64,000 nt of DNA from Amphibacillus xylanus NBRC 15112. GTDB lineage: Bacteria > Bacillota > Bacilli > Bacillales > Amphibacillaceae. Within the stretch, counting starts at the first letter, position 1, and the number at the start of each line of letters is the position of its first letter. Position numbers and translations under genes: made by a program. The stretch is taken from the NCBI RefSeq assembly GCF_000307165.1, contig NC_018704.1, positions 558,001 to 622,000 of the forward strand, in the 5' to 3' direction. The notes below the pieces were generated by a model. It searched no databases. It worked only from the letters and a program-made list of their open reading frames with translations, and was not told the origin of the DNA. Below are positions 55,131 to 64,000 of this stretch, piece by piece.

Positions 55131-55616
55131 ATGTTTAAAAATTTATTTAAAAAGACTAAAAAAGTAACCGAAGAAGTTGTATATGCACCTGTTAATGGGG
55201 AAATTGTTGATATTACAGATGCACCAGACCCAACATTTGCGGAAAAATTACTTGGTGACGGGATTGCAATTGAGCCATCAGATGGAGAATTTGTATCACC
55301 GGTTAATGGCGAGATTATTAATATTTTTCCGACAAAGCACGCAATTGGGATTTTATCAGAGGCAGACGTCGAATATTTAATCCATATTGGTATTGATACA
55401 GTATCGCTAGATGGCGAAGGCTTTACTGCACACATCAAGCAAGGTGATAAGGTTAAAGTAGGAGATCCGTTAGTATCAGTCGATTTAGGTTTTGTTGCAA
55501 GTAAAGCTAAAACTATTACTCCGATGGTTATCACAAACGAAGTGCGTTCAATTGATAAAGAGTTAAATCAACAAGTATCAAAGGGTGAAACAAAAATACT
55601 TACAGTTCACCTATAA
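55131..55616 (+). CDS. PTS glucose-type IIA component
   Basis: 161 residues of the EIIA-Glc (Crr) family. GDGIAIEPSDG, then SPVNGEI, the phosphorylated His in PTKHAIGI and the second active-site His in EYLIHIGIDT. As a free IIA protein it passes phosphate from HPr to one or more IIB/C permeases that lack their own IIA domain, none of which is in the window. GGGGAGG precedes the ATG. Confidence 0.9.
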   Translation: MFKNLFKKTKKVTEEVVYAPVNGEIVDITDAPDPTFAEKLLGDGIAIEPSDGEFVSPVNGEIINIFPTKHAIGILSEADVEYLIHIGIDTVSLDGEGFTAHIKQGDKVKVGDPLVSVDLGFVASKAKTITPMVITNEVRSIDKELNQQVSKGETKILTVHL

Positions 55617-55657
55617 AAAAATCGTTCCCTACGTTAAAGTAGTGGAACGATTTTCTT
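55615..55657. terminator. Bidirectional terminator
   Basis: AAAATCGTTCC and GGAACGATTTT pair across a 14-base loop that itself folds (CTACG/AGTAG-like), with T runs on both strands, between convergent genes. Confidence 0.85.
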
Positions 55658-55658
55658 T

Positions 55659-56663
55659 TTAGTTTAATCTCTTAAATTTGCTTAATTGTTTAATCGATTC
55701 AGCTGTTCCGATTGCAATAGCGTTTAATGGGTCTTCTGCTACTCTTACTGGTACAGATAATTCTTCTCTTAACCATTCTTCCATTCCACGGAGTAGTGCG
55801 CCACCACCAGCTAATGTAATACCGTACTCAACAATATCACCGCTTAACTCAGGTGGAGAATTTTCTAGCGTTTCATGGATTGTGCTTGCAATGCTCTCAA
55901 GTGACTCTCTAATTGCATCTTGGACCTCAGTTGAAGTGACAGTAATTTCTTTTGGTAGACCTGACACAAGATCACGTCCACTTACATTAATCGAAAGCGG
56001 CTCATGATCAACTAATGCATAGCCGATCTCTTTTTTAATTCGTTCAGCTGTTTGGTAACCAATTAACACGTTATTTTTTTGACGGACATAATGGACGATT
56101 TCTTCATCCATTTTATCACCAGCGGTACGAATTGAACGTGATGTAACGATACCACCATAGGAAATAATCGCTACTTCACTAGTTCCTCCACCAATATCAA
56201 CAATTACACTACTAATCGGTTCGCTAATTGGTAAACCTGCACCGATCGCTGCGGCAATCGGTTCATCAATTAAGTGAACTTCTTTAACTCCAAAGCTTTT
56301 GACGGCATTTTCAATTGCTCTTTTCTCAACAGCTGTACTACCTGAAGGAGAACAAACAATAACGACCGGCTTTTTCAAAGTACGTCCAATTTTACGGCTT
56401 GCTTTTTTCAAAATTGCCTTTAGCATTTGTGCGGCAATATCATAATCAGCAATTACACCTTCTCTTAATGGACGAATTGATGCGATATTTTTTGGGGTTT
56501 TTCCTACCATGTCTTTTGCCTCATGACCAATAGCGATTATGTCATTAGTCTTAGTATCAACGGCAACAACCGATGGTTCATTAAATACAATCCCTTTTTG
56601 TTTTGAATAAACTAAAATATTAGCTGTACCTAAATCAATGCCAATTGCTGTGTGCTTAAACAT
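55659..56663 (-). CDS. mreBH: Rod-shape protein MreBH (bacterial actin)
   Basis: 334 residues. [46 protein letters not shown], and [17 protein letters not shown] are the actin-fold ATP motifs of MreB proteins. The N-terminus and the single-gene context match MreBH of Bacillus subtilis rather than MreB (beside mreCD) or Mbl. It guides cell-wall synthesis along the cylinder. CTGGAGGAATA precedes the ATG. Confidence 0.85.
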   Translation of the reverse strand: MFKHTAIGIDLGTANILVYSKQKGIVFNEPSVVAVDTKTNDIIAIGHEAKDMVGKTPKNIASIRPLREGVIADYDIAAQMLKAILKKASRKIGRTLKKPVVIVCSPSGSTAVEKRAIENAVKSFGVKEVHLIDEPIAAAIGAGLPISEPISSVIVDIGGGTSEVAIISYGGIVTSRSIRTAGDKMDEEIVHYVRQKNNVLIGYQTAERIKKEIGYALVDHEPLSINVSGRDLVSGLPKEITVTSTEVQDAIRESLESIASTIHETLENSPPELSGDIVEYGITLAGGGALLRGMEEWLREELSVPVRVAEDPLNAIAIGTAESIKQLSKFKRLN

Positions 56664-57010
56664 ACATTATTCCTCCAGTATAAACTCTAAGTTGTAAATT
56701 CTATACTAAACCTTCACTTGAAAAATCCTAAAATCAGTCATGTGAAAATCATATATATAGCTGATTGTGAAGATCTGAATAAACAACCGTTAAAAAGTAT
56801 ATTCCCTAGATTCACAATCAATATCATTTATTTTTAAAATAATATCATTTGAATGGTTGTAAACTTTTTAAATATCACAATTTTGTAATGTGTGATATTA
56901 TATCATGATTAACTAGAAAAGAGCAAAAGTAAAAAGTACTACGTTTGAGTCAAGTATTTGTAGGCAATTTTTTCTACGTTAATAATGAAAGCGGATTCAT
57001 CATTTTAAGG
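56664..57010. other. Intergenic region upstream of mreBH
   Basis: AT-rich with the mreBH promoter on the minus strand not clearly readable, and a GATATTATATC palindrome near 56896. No gene; the ISLre2 element begins at its right edge. Confidence 0.4.
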
Positions 57011-58515
57011 TGACCCCTTGATAAAGTTTTTGCCTTTTTTAAAAACCAGATAACTCCTTTAACACGTTGTATATCGGAATATTTGCCTTTCCTTTTAGGT
57101 ACATAAGATTGTCTCTGGTAACCTGACCAATGGTTCTTTTAACCTTTTCTTTATAATGTCTTGGTGGTTTCTTTTCCAGCTCGATTTCTGTCCATTTATC
57201 TATTCGCCCGAATAAAGTCTTTAGGGACAAATTATCCAAGAAGGCCACTAATGCAGTGCCCATGGCACTTACACCTTTATCCGACCAACTACGGCCATTT
57301 TTTAGTCTTTTGGCAAACACACTCATGGTTCCCTCTGCGCTTCCCATTGGACGCATACCAGTTGTATCAATTCCCTGTTCTTTTAACCATATTCTATAAT
57401 CTCCCAATGCTTCTGGATATTTTTCTAATTGGCGGATAAACGACACAAGTCGTTCCTCCTTCTCCTCATCCTCAAGCGTTCCTACGGCACTGTTAAGCTC
57501 TGTTAAGAACGTTTTGTATTTGTATGCCGCAAGGGCTTTACGAATGGACCGATAACGAGGATGCTTACTGAATATACTCTTAACCTCTCGTGCCACATGA
57601 AAGCGATCAAGAGAAAAGAATACACGACCTTTAAAATACTCACGACAGGATGTAATCCAGTTGGCACCATCTCCATTTATAACCAGCTTGTGAAAAGTCG
57701 GGTCATATTCGAAGTTTTCAATTAGAAAGTCCTCAAAAGCCTCCCAAAAGGGTTGCTTTCCTTTGTGAATAAAATGACGTTTGTTCTTAAGGCTAACCCG
57801 TTTTCCATTGACTTCCCATCCTTGATGGACAGCTGCTATTTTCTCTTCTTTTCCCTTTTTCCATTTACCTTGGCGTTTTACAAATAAACCATCTACTTCT
57901 ACAAATAAGACGGGTTGGAGTATAGGTTCACGCTTTTTAGGTTTACACGTAACCTCTAATAGGTGTTGACGAATTGCCTCATGACTGATAACCCGGTAAC
58001 CTAATAGAGTTTGTAATGTATTAGCTGCATTTCGATAGGAGCGACCCTTAACAGCTAGCTCAATGGCAGCTTCCTCAATCAATGGACTAAAAGAACCGGC
58101 CTCCTCAAACTCTAGATAACGATCAAGAAGATAGACATATTCCCCAGTTGATCGGTCAAGGTAATAATTGCGATATAATTCAATCTCACCAAAGAGACTA
58201 GCTATATTAAACTTTCTTTTATCAATAAGACGATAGCGCTTTTTATCACGTTCATCGGCAATCTGTTGGTCCATATCCTCCAAGACCTGTTTCATAACGA
58301 AACCAAAGGTTTCTTGTAATTATCTCCAAACCAATTGCTCAATTTGTTTTAAATTTGGGTATTTTATGATATTCTTTTCCATGAGGGATTCTCCTTTCGG
58401 TAATGGTGTTTTAGTCGACTATCATTTTACCAAGGAGTGTCCCTTTTTTCATGACTTTTGCTTTGTTTCCTACCGCGCTATCGCTTGCTGGCCCCTTCAC
58501 TTAGTGAAGGGGTTA
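57011..58515 (-). mobile_element. ISLre2-family insertion sequence, inactive
   Basis: Similar ends ACCCCTTGATAAAGT (from 57013) and, read inward from 58513, ACCCCTTCACTAAGT bracket one transposase gene. The right end also forms a hairpin CCCCTTCAC/GTGAAGGGG. Exact limits and target duplication are not certain. Confidence 0.7.
57039..58382 (-). pseudogene. ISLre2-family transposase (UPF0236) with a nonsense codon
   Basis: The full frame begins at an ATG on 58380-58382 (MEKNIIKYPNLKQIEQLVWR) and meets TAA at 58320-58322 where a Glu codon is expected, then continues LQETFGFVMKQVLEDMDQQI without a shift to the stop at 57039. The 418-residue remainder keeps FVEVDGLFVKRQGK, VINGDGANWI, FSLDRFHVAREV and the final RPMGSAEGTMSVFAKRLKNGRSW block. 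Restart at the internal ATG (58295) would lose the first 29 residues only. Confidence 0.85.
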
Positions 58516-58641
58516 ATATATTTTTGCGCCCACAATAATTTTACTCATACAAGTACTACACAATATTGATTAGACATCTCGCTTATTGACGAATAATCGT
58601 ATATAATGTAAGAAATGCAGTTAGAAGTAAGAGGTGATTTT

Positions 58642-59361
58642 ATGAAAACTTTCATGATTTACTTACAAGCCCTAATTATGATTATTGGCAGCCTACCTAA
58701 ATTAAGACAGGTAAAGAAGCTACCTAATACCCCCTATCCTGAAAAAGTGCAGCAAGTGTTTAAAACTCCTGCTCAAATTTCCAAAAAAGTCATTAGTAAA
58801 ACTAAATCAACAGTTACAGTTACAGGTTTAGAGCGTATACCTGATGGGCCTGTTCTTTTCGTAGCTAATCACCAAGGCTTGTTCGACATCTTACTCTTAC
58901 TTGGTTACCTAGATAAACCAGTTGGTTTTATTGCGAAAAAGGAAATTGAAAAATTCCCGATCATCAATAGCTGGATGAAAGAATTGAAATGTGTCTTTAT
59001 CGACCGCTCAAATCGTAGGGCAGCGCTACAAGTGATTGATGATGGAATTAATAGTTTGAAATCTGGACAATCAATGGTGATTTTCCCAGAAGGTACTAGG
59101 GGAAATGGTCGTGAAATTGAAACCTTTAAGCCAGGTAGTTTACGATTAGGCACACGTGCAGAAGTGCCAATTGTTCCATTAGCTATTGATGGTACATATG
59201 ATGTTTTTGAAAAAAATAATAAACGATTTAAACCATCTAATATTACTTTAACCGTTGCTGATCCAATTTATCCAGCGGAATATAAAGAAATGAAACATAA
59301 TCAATTAGCGGCTAAACTTGAACAAGTTATAACTGAAATTGTGACTACGAATAGCAATTAA
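58642..59361 (+). CDS. plsC: 1-acyl-sn-glycerol-3-phosphate acyltransferase
   Basis: 239 residues from the ATG at 58642, behind AAGAGGTGA. A hydrophobic N-terminus anchors it in the membrane. The acyltransferase motifs are NHQGLFD (HX4D, about residue 75), FIDRSNRR, FPEGTRGNG and VPLAIDGTY. It adds the second acyl chain in making phosphatidic acid. The next gene starts 36 bases on and could be cotranscribed. Confidence 0.88.
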   Translation: MKTFMIYLQALIMIIGSLPKLRQVKKLPNTPYPEKVQQVFKTPAQISKKVISKTKSTVTVTGLERIPDGPVLFVANHQGLFDILLLLGYLDKPVGFIAKKEIEKFPIINSWMKELKCVFIDRSNRRAALQVIDDGINSLKSGQSMVIFPEGTRGNGREIETFKPGSLRLGTRAEVPIVPLAIDGTYDVFEKNNKRFKPSNITLTVADPIYPAEYKEMKHNQLAAKLEQVITEIVTTNSN

Positions 59362-59397
59362 TGTACTTCAACATAGATATTGTAGAAAGGTGACGTC

Positions 59398-61566
59398 ATG
59401 GTGCTAAAACGGATCGGAAACATTGATATAGATAACAAAATAAAGAAAATGATAGAAACCATTGAGCATCAACCAACGACTGAATTAGCCAAGGAGATAA
59501 AGGAAGAATTTGATCAATACATTGAAACACATTCCAATATACCCGATCAGTTAGTTGAACAAGTAAGCCTTGTTTTTAAGATGCTAGTCATGGACGACGA
59601 AGGTTATATTACATATATTGATGATCAATTTTGTCAAATCCTCGGTTATCAAAAAGAAGAATTATTAGAACATCATTATCGTATTTTACACGCGGCTGTA
59701 CATAAACCAAATTTTTATCAAACAATGTGGGACACAATTAGAACGGGTGAAACTTGGACAGGAGATATTTGCACCCAATCAAAAACAGGTGAAGTTTTCT
59801 GGTATCGTACTCACATTTTACCAAGCTTAAGTGATGGAGAAAGAAAACCAACTTACATAGTTCTTCGTACTGATATTAGTGATGTTAAGTATATTGATAA
59901 ACAGCTTGTTGAATCAATCGAAGGGGATTATCGGAGACTGTTTAGTCAGTTAATGAATTTGACATTTAGAGTACAACAGCATAAAGAGTTAAATCAATAT
60001 CGCTTTCGTCTATTTGAAGGCAAGCTTGCTCAAAAAATTATAGCTATGACTGAACATTTAAATCCCGATTTTATTGAGGATGTTTTTTTCAATGATGATT
60101 CGATTGAAATCATGTCCTATTTTGAACAAGCATTTCTTGGCAATGAGGTTGTTTTTAAGCATCACATTGAACAATTAACACTATATACGATGTTAGCTCC
60201 TATATATGAAAATGGTGAAGTTATTGAAGTGGTCGGTTCATCTGTTGATATTACTTCTTTAGAACGTGCAGAGGCGCAGGTTGAGCAGTTAGCTAACTAT
60301 GATTCATTAACAAAATTACCGAATCGAAGAAAATTTAGAGAAGATTTAAAGAGTGCAGTTAAGCATGGAGAAGAGCATCCTTTTGCTGTCTTATATTGTG
60401 ACATTGATCGCCTTAAGCATATTAACGATACACTAGGTGAAGCAATTGGAGATCAAGTGATTGATATTATCTCTAAGCGGATTAAATCTGTCGTCGACCA
60501 AACGGGTTCTGTCTATCGTTATGGTGGAGATGAGTTCTGTTTAATTATTCGACTACCGATTCAAATGGTAAAAGAGAAATCTGAACAAATGCTTTCGGAG
60601 ATTAAACAACCGATTTCAATTCAAGGCCATGAATTTTTTGTGACATCTTCAATTGGTGTTAGTTACTATGGTATTGATGCATGGGATGAGGATGAATTAA
60701 TCAATCACGCTAGCATTGCTGTCCATTATTGCAAAATGAACGGTCGAAATAGTAAATTATTCTACACAAAAAAAATGGATGAGGCTTATCAAGAGACAAT
60801 TCTATTAGAATCTGATATTCGAAAGGCATTGAAGTATGACGAATTTAATCTTCATTATCAACCGAAAATTAACGTTATTACTGGTGAGGTAACAGGACTA
60901 GAAGCGCTAATTCGTTGGAATCATCCGAAGAAAGGCCCGATATCACCGGCAACATTTATCCCAATCGCAGAAGAAATGGGAGTTATCACGCAAATTGGCG
61001 AGTGGGTCATTCGAGAAGCCTGTCAACAACATTATACTTGGGTAAATCAAGGATTTGATCCAATCCGAATTGCGGTCAATGTCTCTGCAATCGAATTACA
61101 GCGACCTGATTTTGCAAAAAAAGTTGCACAAATCATTGAAGAAACAAAAATGGATCCAAACTATTTAGAAATAGAAATTACTGAAAATAGTGTTATGGAA
61201 AATACAGAGGATTGTATTGAGACAATGAATACACTACGTCAAATGGGGATCTCCTTTTCGATCGATGATTTTGGCACGGGCTACTCATCTTTTGGTTATT
61301 TAAAGAAATTCCCAATTAATTACTTAAAGATTGATCAGTCATTTATAAGAAGTGTATTAACTGAACAAAGTAGTGCAGAAATTGTCAAAGCAATGATCCA
61401 ACTAGCTCATACCTTTGGCTTAAAGGTAGTTGCTGAAGGTGTTGAGGATAGAGAAGTACTTCACTTGCTACAAGCTAATCGATGCGATTACTATCAAGGT
61501 TATTACTTTAGTAAACCTGTACCAGCAAGTGATTTAGAATCAGTGATCATGGGTAAAATGGCATAA
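59398..61566 (+). CDS. PAS-PAS-GGDEF-EAL cyclic-di-GMP protein
   Basis: 722 residues, no membrane helix seen. A helical N-terminus, a PAS domain (about 60-165: MDDEGYITYIDDQFCQILGY ... TWTGDICTQSKTGEVFWYRT), a second diverged sensor region (170-300), GGDEF (about 305-460) with intact RYGGDEF and the inhibitory-site region, and EAL (about 470-720) with intact GLEALIRWNHP, EITENSVMEN, SIDDFGTGYSS and YLKIDQSF. Both enzymatic motifs are complete, so it may make or break c-di-GMP depending on the PAS signal. Confidence 0.92.
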   Translation: MVLKRIGNIDIDNKIKKMIETIEHQPTTELAKEIKEEFDQYIETHSNIPDQLVEQVSLVFKMLVMDDEGYITYIDDQFCQILGYQKEELLEHHYRILHAAVHKPNFYQTMWDTIRTGETWTGDICTQSKTGEVFWYRTHILPSLSDGERKPTYIVLRTDISDVKYIDKQLVESIEGDYRRLFSQLMNLTFRVQQHKELNQYRFRLFEGKLAQKIIAMTEHLNPDFIEDVFFNDDSIEIMSYFEQAFLGNEVVFKHHIEQLTLYTMLAPIYENGEVIEVVGSSVDITSLERAEAQVEQLANYDSLTKLPNRRKFREDLKSAVKHGEEHPFAVLYCDIDRLKHINDTLGEAIGDQVIDIISKRIKSVVDQTGSVYRYGGDEFCLIIRLPIQMVKEKSEQMLSEIKQPISIQGHEFFVTSSIGVSYYGIDAWDEDELINHASIAVHYCKMNGRNSKLFYTKKMDEAYQETILLESDIRKALKYDEFNLHYQPKINVITGEVTGLEALIRWNHPKKGPISPATFIPIAEEMGVITQIGEWVIREACQQHYTWVNQGFDPIRIAVNVSAIELQRPDFAKKVAQIIEETKMDPNYLEIEITENSVMENTEDCIETMNTLRQMGISFSIDDFGTGYSSFGYLKKFPINYLKIDQSFIRSVLTEQSSAEIVKAMIQLAHTFGLKVVAEGVEDREVLHLLQANRCDYYQGYYFSKPVPASDLESVIMGKMA

Positions 61567-61569
61567 ACC

Positions 61570-61616
61570 TATTCAAAAGGTCTAATCCGGTCAAGCATTC
61601 GGGTTAGATCTTTTGG
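61570..61616 (+). terminator. Terminator after the GGDEF-EAL gene
   Basis: CAAAAGGTCTAA-CCG pairs with CGG-TTAGATCTTTTG; two small mismatches. Confidence 0.7.
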
Positions 61617-61734
61617 TTGTACATTATAGAATGTTGGTGAGTTTGAAAACTTACTAACGTTATTTTTTATTTTAAGTATATTTAATTTTATAACTCACGT
61701 AATAAACCGCAGTAAACCAAACCTCCACGTTCCC

Positions 61735-61848
61735 GCGAAAAGCGAGTGTATTTCACCTGCGGTGAACAAGTTGTATCTTTATTAAAACTAAAATAAATTT
61801 ATCTTCGACTAATTATAAAACCAACCAGCTCTATTTGACATTGAACCG
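61735..61848 (-). repeat. Dispersed hairpin repeat, copy B
   Basis: The reverse complement matches 35497-35606 almost base for base from GGTTCAATGTCAAATAG through GTTCACCGCAGGTGAAATAC to CTCGCTTT, then goes on into CGCGGGAACG, showing what the uninterrupted junction looks like. The remainder of the hairpin seems truncated here. Confidence 0.85.
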
Positions 61849-61910
61849 ATCTTTTTTAATTTTAAAATTTGTTATAATAAGTGTACTAAGAATAAAAAGG
61901 TGGAATAGAC

Positions 61911-62381
61911 ATGATAAAAGTATTATTCATTTGCTTAGGTAATATTTGCCGTTCACCAATGGCAGAGGCGTATTTTAGAAATTTAGTTAAACAAGAAGGG
62001 CTAGTAGATAGATTTGTCATTGACTCGGCTGCAACTAGTAATTGGAATGAAGGAAAACCTCCACACGAGGGGACACAAAAGAAATTAAAAGAGCATAACC
62101 TTTCATTTGAAGGGATCTATTCTAGACAAATTACTGCAGCTGATTTTAATCAATTTGACTATATCATTGCTATGGATGATCAAAACTTGGTTGATTTAGA
62201 GAATATTCGCAAGCAAACCACACATGCTAAGATAGTTAAGCTTATGGACTTTGTTGATAATGCAACGATTGATTATGTTCCAGATCCATACTATACAGGG
62301 GATTTTGAAGAGACATTTCAACTAGTTGAACTTGGTTGCCAAGCATTATTAGCATCGATCCGAAAACAACATCACATTTAA
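61911..62381 (+). CDS. yfkJ: Low-molecular-weight protein-tyrosine phosphatase
   Basis: 156 residues. P-loop CLGNICRS with the catalytic Cys and Arg at the very N-terminus, and the general-acid Asp in VPDPYYTGDF. It dephosphorylates phosphotyrosine on proteins. Order and spacing with the next two genes match yfkJ-yfkI-yfkH of B. subtilis. AAGGTGG precedes the ATG. Confidence 0.9.
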   Translation: MIKVLFICLGNICRSPMAEAYFRNLVKQEGLVDRFVIDSAATSNWNEGKPPHEGTQKKLKEHNLSFEGIYSRQITAADFNQFDYIIAMDDQNLVDLENIRKQTTHAKIVKLMDFVDNATIDYVPDPYYTGDFEETFQLVELGCQALLASIRKQHHI

Positions 62382-62413
62382 TATCAAATTAAATATGAGG
62401 AGACGTGGCATAG

Positions 62414-62677
62414 GTGAAAAAACATCGATTAATTAAATGGGTTCCAATCGTTGTTGGTGTATGTAGTGGTATGTTGATAGTTAGCAAAAATCGAAAAGGG
62501 ATAAAAGAGCAAATTAAACAGCTATCAAATCAAGTGGTTAAACATCCTTATCAATCAGCAGTTCAAATTGAACGTTGTCTTGAGCAATCATTTAAAGTAG
62601 CTAATCAGAAGCTAGACAGTCTATACAATGGTGCGTGCCAATTAGAAGAGTTAATTGATCAGATCAAACGAAAATAA
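62414..62677 (+). CDS. yfkI: YfkI-like small protein
   Basis: 87 residues from a GTG behind GAGGAGA. A single N-terminal membrane segment (WVPIVVGVCSGMLIV) is followed by a helical, charged tail, as in YtxH-like proteins. Assigned mainly by position between yfkJ and yfkH; function unknown. Confidence 0.7.
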   Translation: MKKHRLIKWVPIVVGVCSGMLIVSKNRKGIKEQIKQLSNQVVKHPYQSAVQIERCLEQSFKVANQKLDSLYNGACQLEELIDQIKRK

Positions 62678-62715
62678 GCGAATGAGTAGACTCAAAATAG
62701 ATTGGAGATATACTT

Positions 62716-63558
62716 ATGGCTAAATTAAGTTTTGATTCAATTAAAAAGAACTTTCTTGAACTTGTGAGGCGATTTTCAGAAGATGAGATAACGAGTTTAT
62801 CAGCACAGTTATCGTACTTCTTTTTGCTTTCATTATTTCCTTTATTAATTTTTTCTGTGGCGATTGCGAGCTATTTGCCTATCGATTATATGAGAATACT
62901 TGAAATGATGAGTAATTATATTCCCGTTGAAGCAATGCAATTAATCGAAAATTTTCTACTTGAAACAGTTGAATCTACTGGTGGTGGATTACTGTCGATT
63001 GCTATTATCGGTACGATTTGGTCAGCCTCTAATGGGATTAATGCAATTATGCGTGCATTAAATAAGGCGTATGATGTCGAAGAAAACCGCCCCTTTATAC
63101 TAGGTAGGTTAATTGCGATATCATTGTTAATCTCAGTTCTACTTATTATTGTCGTTGCCCTATTGTTACCGATATTTGGTCGAATGATAGGTGTCTATAT
63201 CTTCTCGTTTTTTGGTGCAAGTGAACAGTTTATTACTGTTTGGAACAATTTAAGATGGATCATTTCTTCATCGATCTTTTTTATCGGTTTTTTATATCTC
63301 TATCGAATGGCACCAAATACAAAGGTTTATCTAAAAGATGCGGTATGGGGGGCTTTGTTTACTACGATAGGATGGCAAATATCCTCATATGGATTTTCAC
63401 TTTATGTTAATACGATGGGGAACTACTCAGCAACATATGGCAGCCTGTGTGGGGTCATAATCCTCATGCTTTGGTTTTATATCTCGAGCATTATTATTAT
63501 TGTAGGTGGCGAGATCAATGCCATAATTGCTGACAAACGCGGTCGACTAAAAAGGTAA
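62716..63558 (+). CDS. yfkH: YihY/UPF0761 membrane protein
   Basis: 280 residues, about six membrane helices. LSAQLSYFFLLSLFPLLIF at the start, ANGINAIMRALNKAYDVEENRPF in the middle, and YGSLCGVIILMLWFYISSIIIIVGGEINA at the end are family signatures. Once misnamed ribonuclease BN; its role in the membrane is not established. Third gene of the yfkJIH operon. Confidence 0.88.
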   Translation: MAKLSFDSIKKNFLELVRRFSEDEITSLSAQLSYFFLLSLFPLLIFSVAIASYLPIDYMRILEMMSNYIPVEAMQLIENFLLETVESTGGGLLSIAIIGTIWSASNGINAIMRALNKAYDVEENRPFILGRLIAISLLISVLLIIVVALLLPIFGRMIGVYIFSFFGASEQFITVWNNLRWIISSSIFFIGFLYLYRMAPNTKVYLKDAVWGALFTTIGWQISSYGFSLYVNTMGNYSATYGSLCGVIILMLWFYISSIIIIVGGEINAIIADKRGRLKR

Positions 63559-63570
63559 TCGTATGATAAG

Positions 63571-63599
63571 CAGTGTAACATTTGATACACTGTTTTTTT
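63571..63599 (+). terminator. Terminator after yfkH
   Basis: CAGTGTA and TACACTG pair around an 8-base loop, followed by seven T. Confidence 0.82.
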
Positions 63600-63745
63600 G
63601 TATCAAAATTTAATAAAAATATTTTTTGTTATATAACAGATGGTAAAAATTTTATAATACAGTTGAGCATTTTCCTTGCTTTAAAGTTGTAGGATTGATA
63701 ATCTTAAAATCAGATAGAATAACTATAAATTAAGGGGGACTTAAA

Positions 63746-64000
63746 ATGTTGAAAAAGAAAATCAGTTTGATTTTGTTATTAATATTTGCCTTATTTTTAG
63801 CGGCTTGTGGTGGAGATGATAAAGATATTAACCAAGCATCTGATCATACAGCGTCTGACTCGGAAACAGAAGAGGTTGCAGACGAAGGACTTTGGGATGA
63901 AATTAAAGCTGCTGGAGAAATTACTGTAGCTACATCTGGAACTTTAATTGCTGCATCATTTTATGATGAGAACGATGAATTGACAGGCTATGATGTTGAG
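63746..64000 (+). CDS. Amino-acid-type ABC solute-binding lipoprotein, 5' part
   Basis: 85 residues before the window ends. Signal peptide KKKISLILLLIFALFLAAC with a lipobox, a Ser/Asp/Glu-rich linker, then LWDEIKAAGEITVATSGTLIAASFYDENDELTGYDVE, the start of a family-3 solute-binding protein (polar amino acids such as cystine or glutamine). AAGGGGGA precedes the ATG. The permease and ATPase genes would be expected just outside the window. Confidence 0.85.
   Translation, partial: MLKKKISLILLLIFALFLAACGGDDKDINQASDHTASDSETEEVADEGLWDEIKAAGEITVATSGTLIAASFYDENDELTGYDVE

Noticed and set aside
2480-58322. Stop-codon reassignment as the reason for in-frame stops
   Set aside because: TAA, TAG and TGA all occur in broken frames, while intact genes in the window use all three as normal ends.

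Overview
The window is low-GC Firmicutes DNA. Strong AGGAGG-type ribosome sites, TTG/GTG starts, an mreBH gene, a yfkJ-yfkI-yfkH operon, a glycine riboswitch and a SpoIIM/RDD/MoxR/DUF58 cluster point to Bacillaceae. A halophilic or alkaliphilic, strongly sugar-fermenting genus (for example the Amphibacillus, Gracilibacillus or Halolactibacillus neighbourhood) is my inference from gene content. No rRNA or tRNA gene was seen.

Layout. 1-5.0 kb: the 3' end of a copper P-type ATPase, a dead CNNM/hemolysin-type gene and a GH36 alpha-galactosidase. 5.1-17.8 kb: an accessory island with an IS3 element (dead orfB), an IS4-type element, several genes of unknown function (a surface protein with Ig-like repeats and a Pro-Glu-Pro-Lys stalk, small acidic proteins, a duplicated unknown gene), a WYL regulator, many decayed genes, and a 15-unit array of an exact 20-bp repeat. 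18-35.3 kb: FGGY sugar kinase, SDR dehydrogenase, GH2 glycosidase, AAC(3)-type acetyltransferase, chemotaxis receptor, GNAT, glutamate-cysteine ligase, two small membrane proteins, TetR, and a MarR gene leading into a heterodimeric ABC exporter. 35.3-40.1 kb: dispersed hairpin repeats, one split by an IS110 element whose upstream non-coding end has the layout of a bridge RNA; an ISL3 remnant; an OFA-type transporter; a lipoprotein. 40.1-46.9 kb: a membrane/MoxR cluster. 47-53.8 kb: a UPF0210/ACT operon under a glycine riboswitch, gnd, a probable Rex-controlled alcohol dehydrogenase, a second 20-bp repeat array and zwf. 54-64 kb: HAD phosphatase, YdbC-like protein, PTS IIA, mreBH, a dead ISLre2 element, PlsC, a PAS-GGDEF-EAL protein, the yfkJIH operon and the start of a solute-binding lipoprotein.

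How the genes work together. The metabolic genes suit growth on plant or host oligosaccharides: GH36 and GH2 release hexoses, zwf and gnd run the oxidative pentose phosphate route, and an alcohol dehydrogenase with a redox-type operator handles fermentative NADH. The MarR regulator has a perfect palindrome over its promoter and sits directly upstream of the exporter pair.

Most notable signals: (1) two arrays of the same 20-bp unit, 35 kb apart, in the same orientation with the same 5' lead-in; (2) an IS110 element inside a repeat, whose 9-nt terminal sequence recurs in complementary orientation inside its structured 5' non-coding end; (3) a glycine riboswitch with terminator ahead of ACT/UPF0210 genes; (4) many single nonsense codons in otherwise intact frames.
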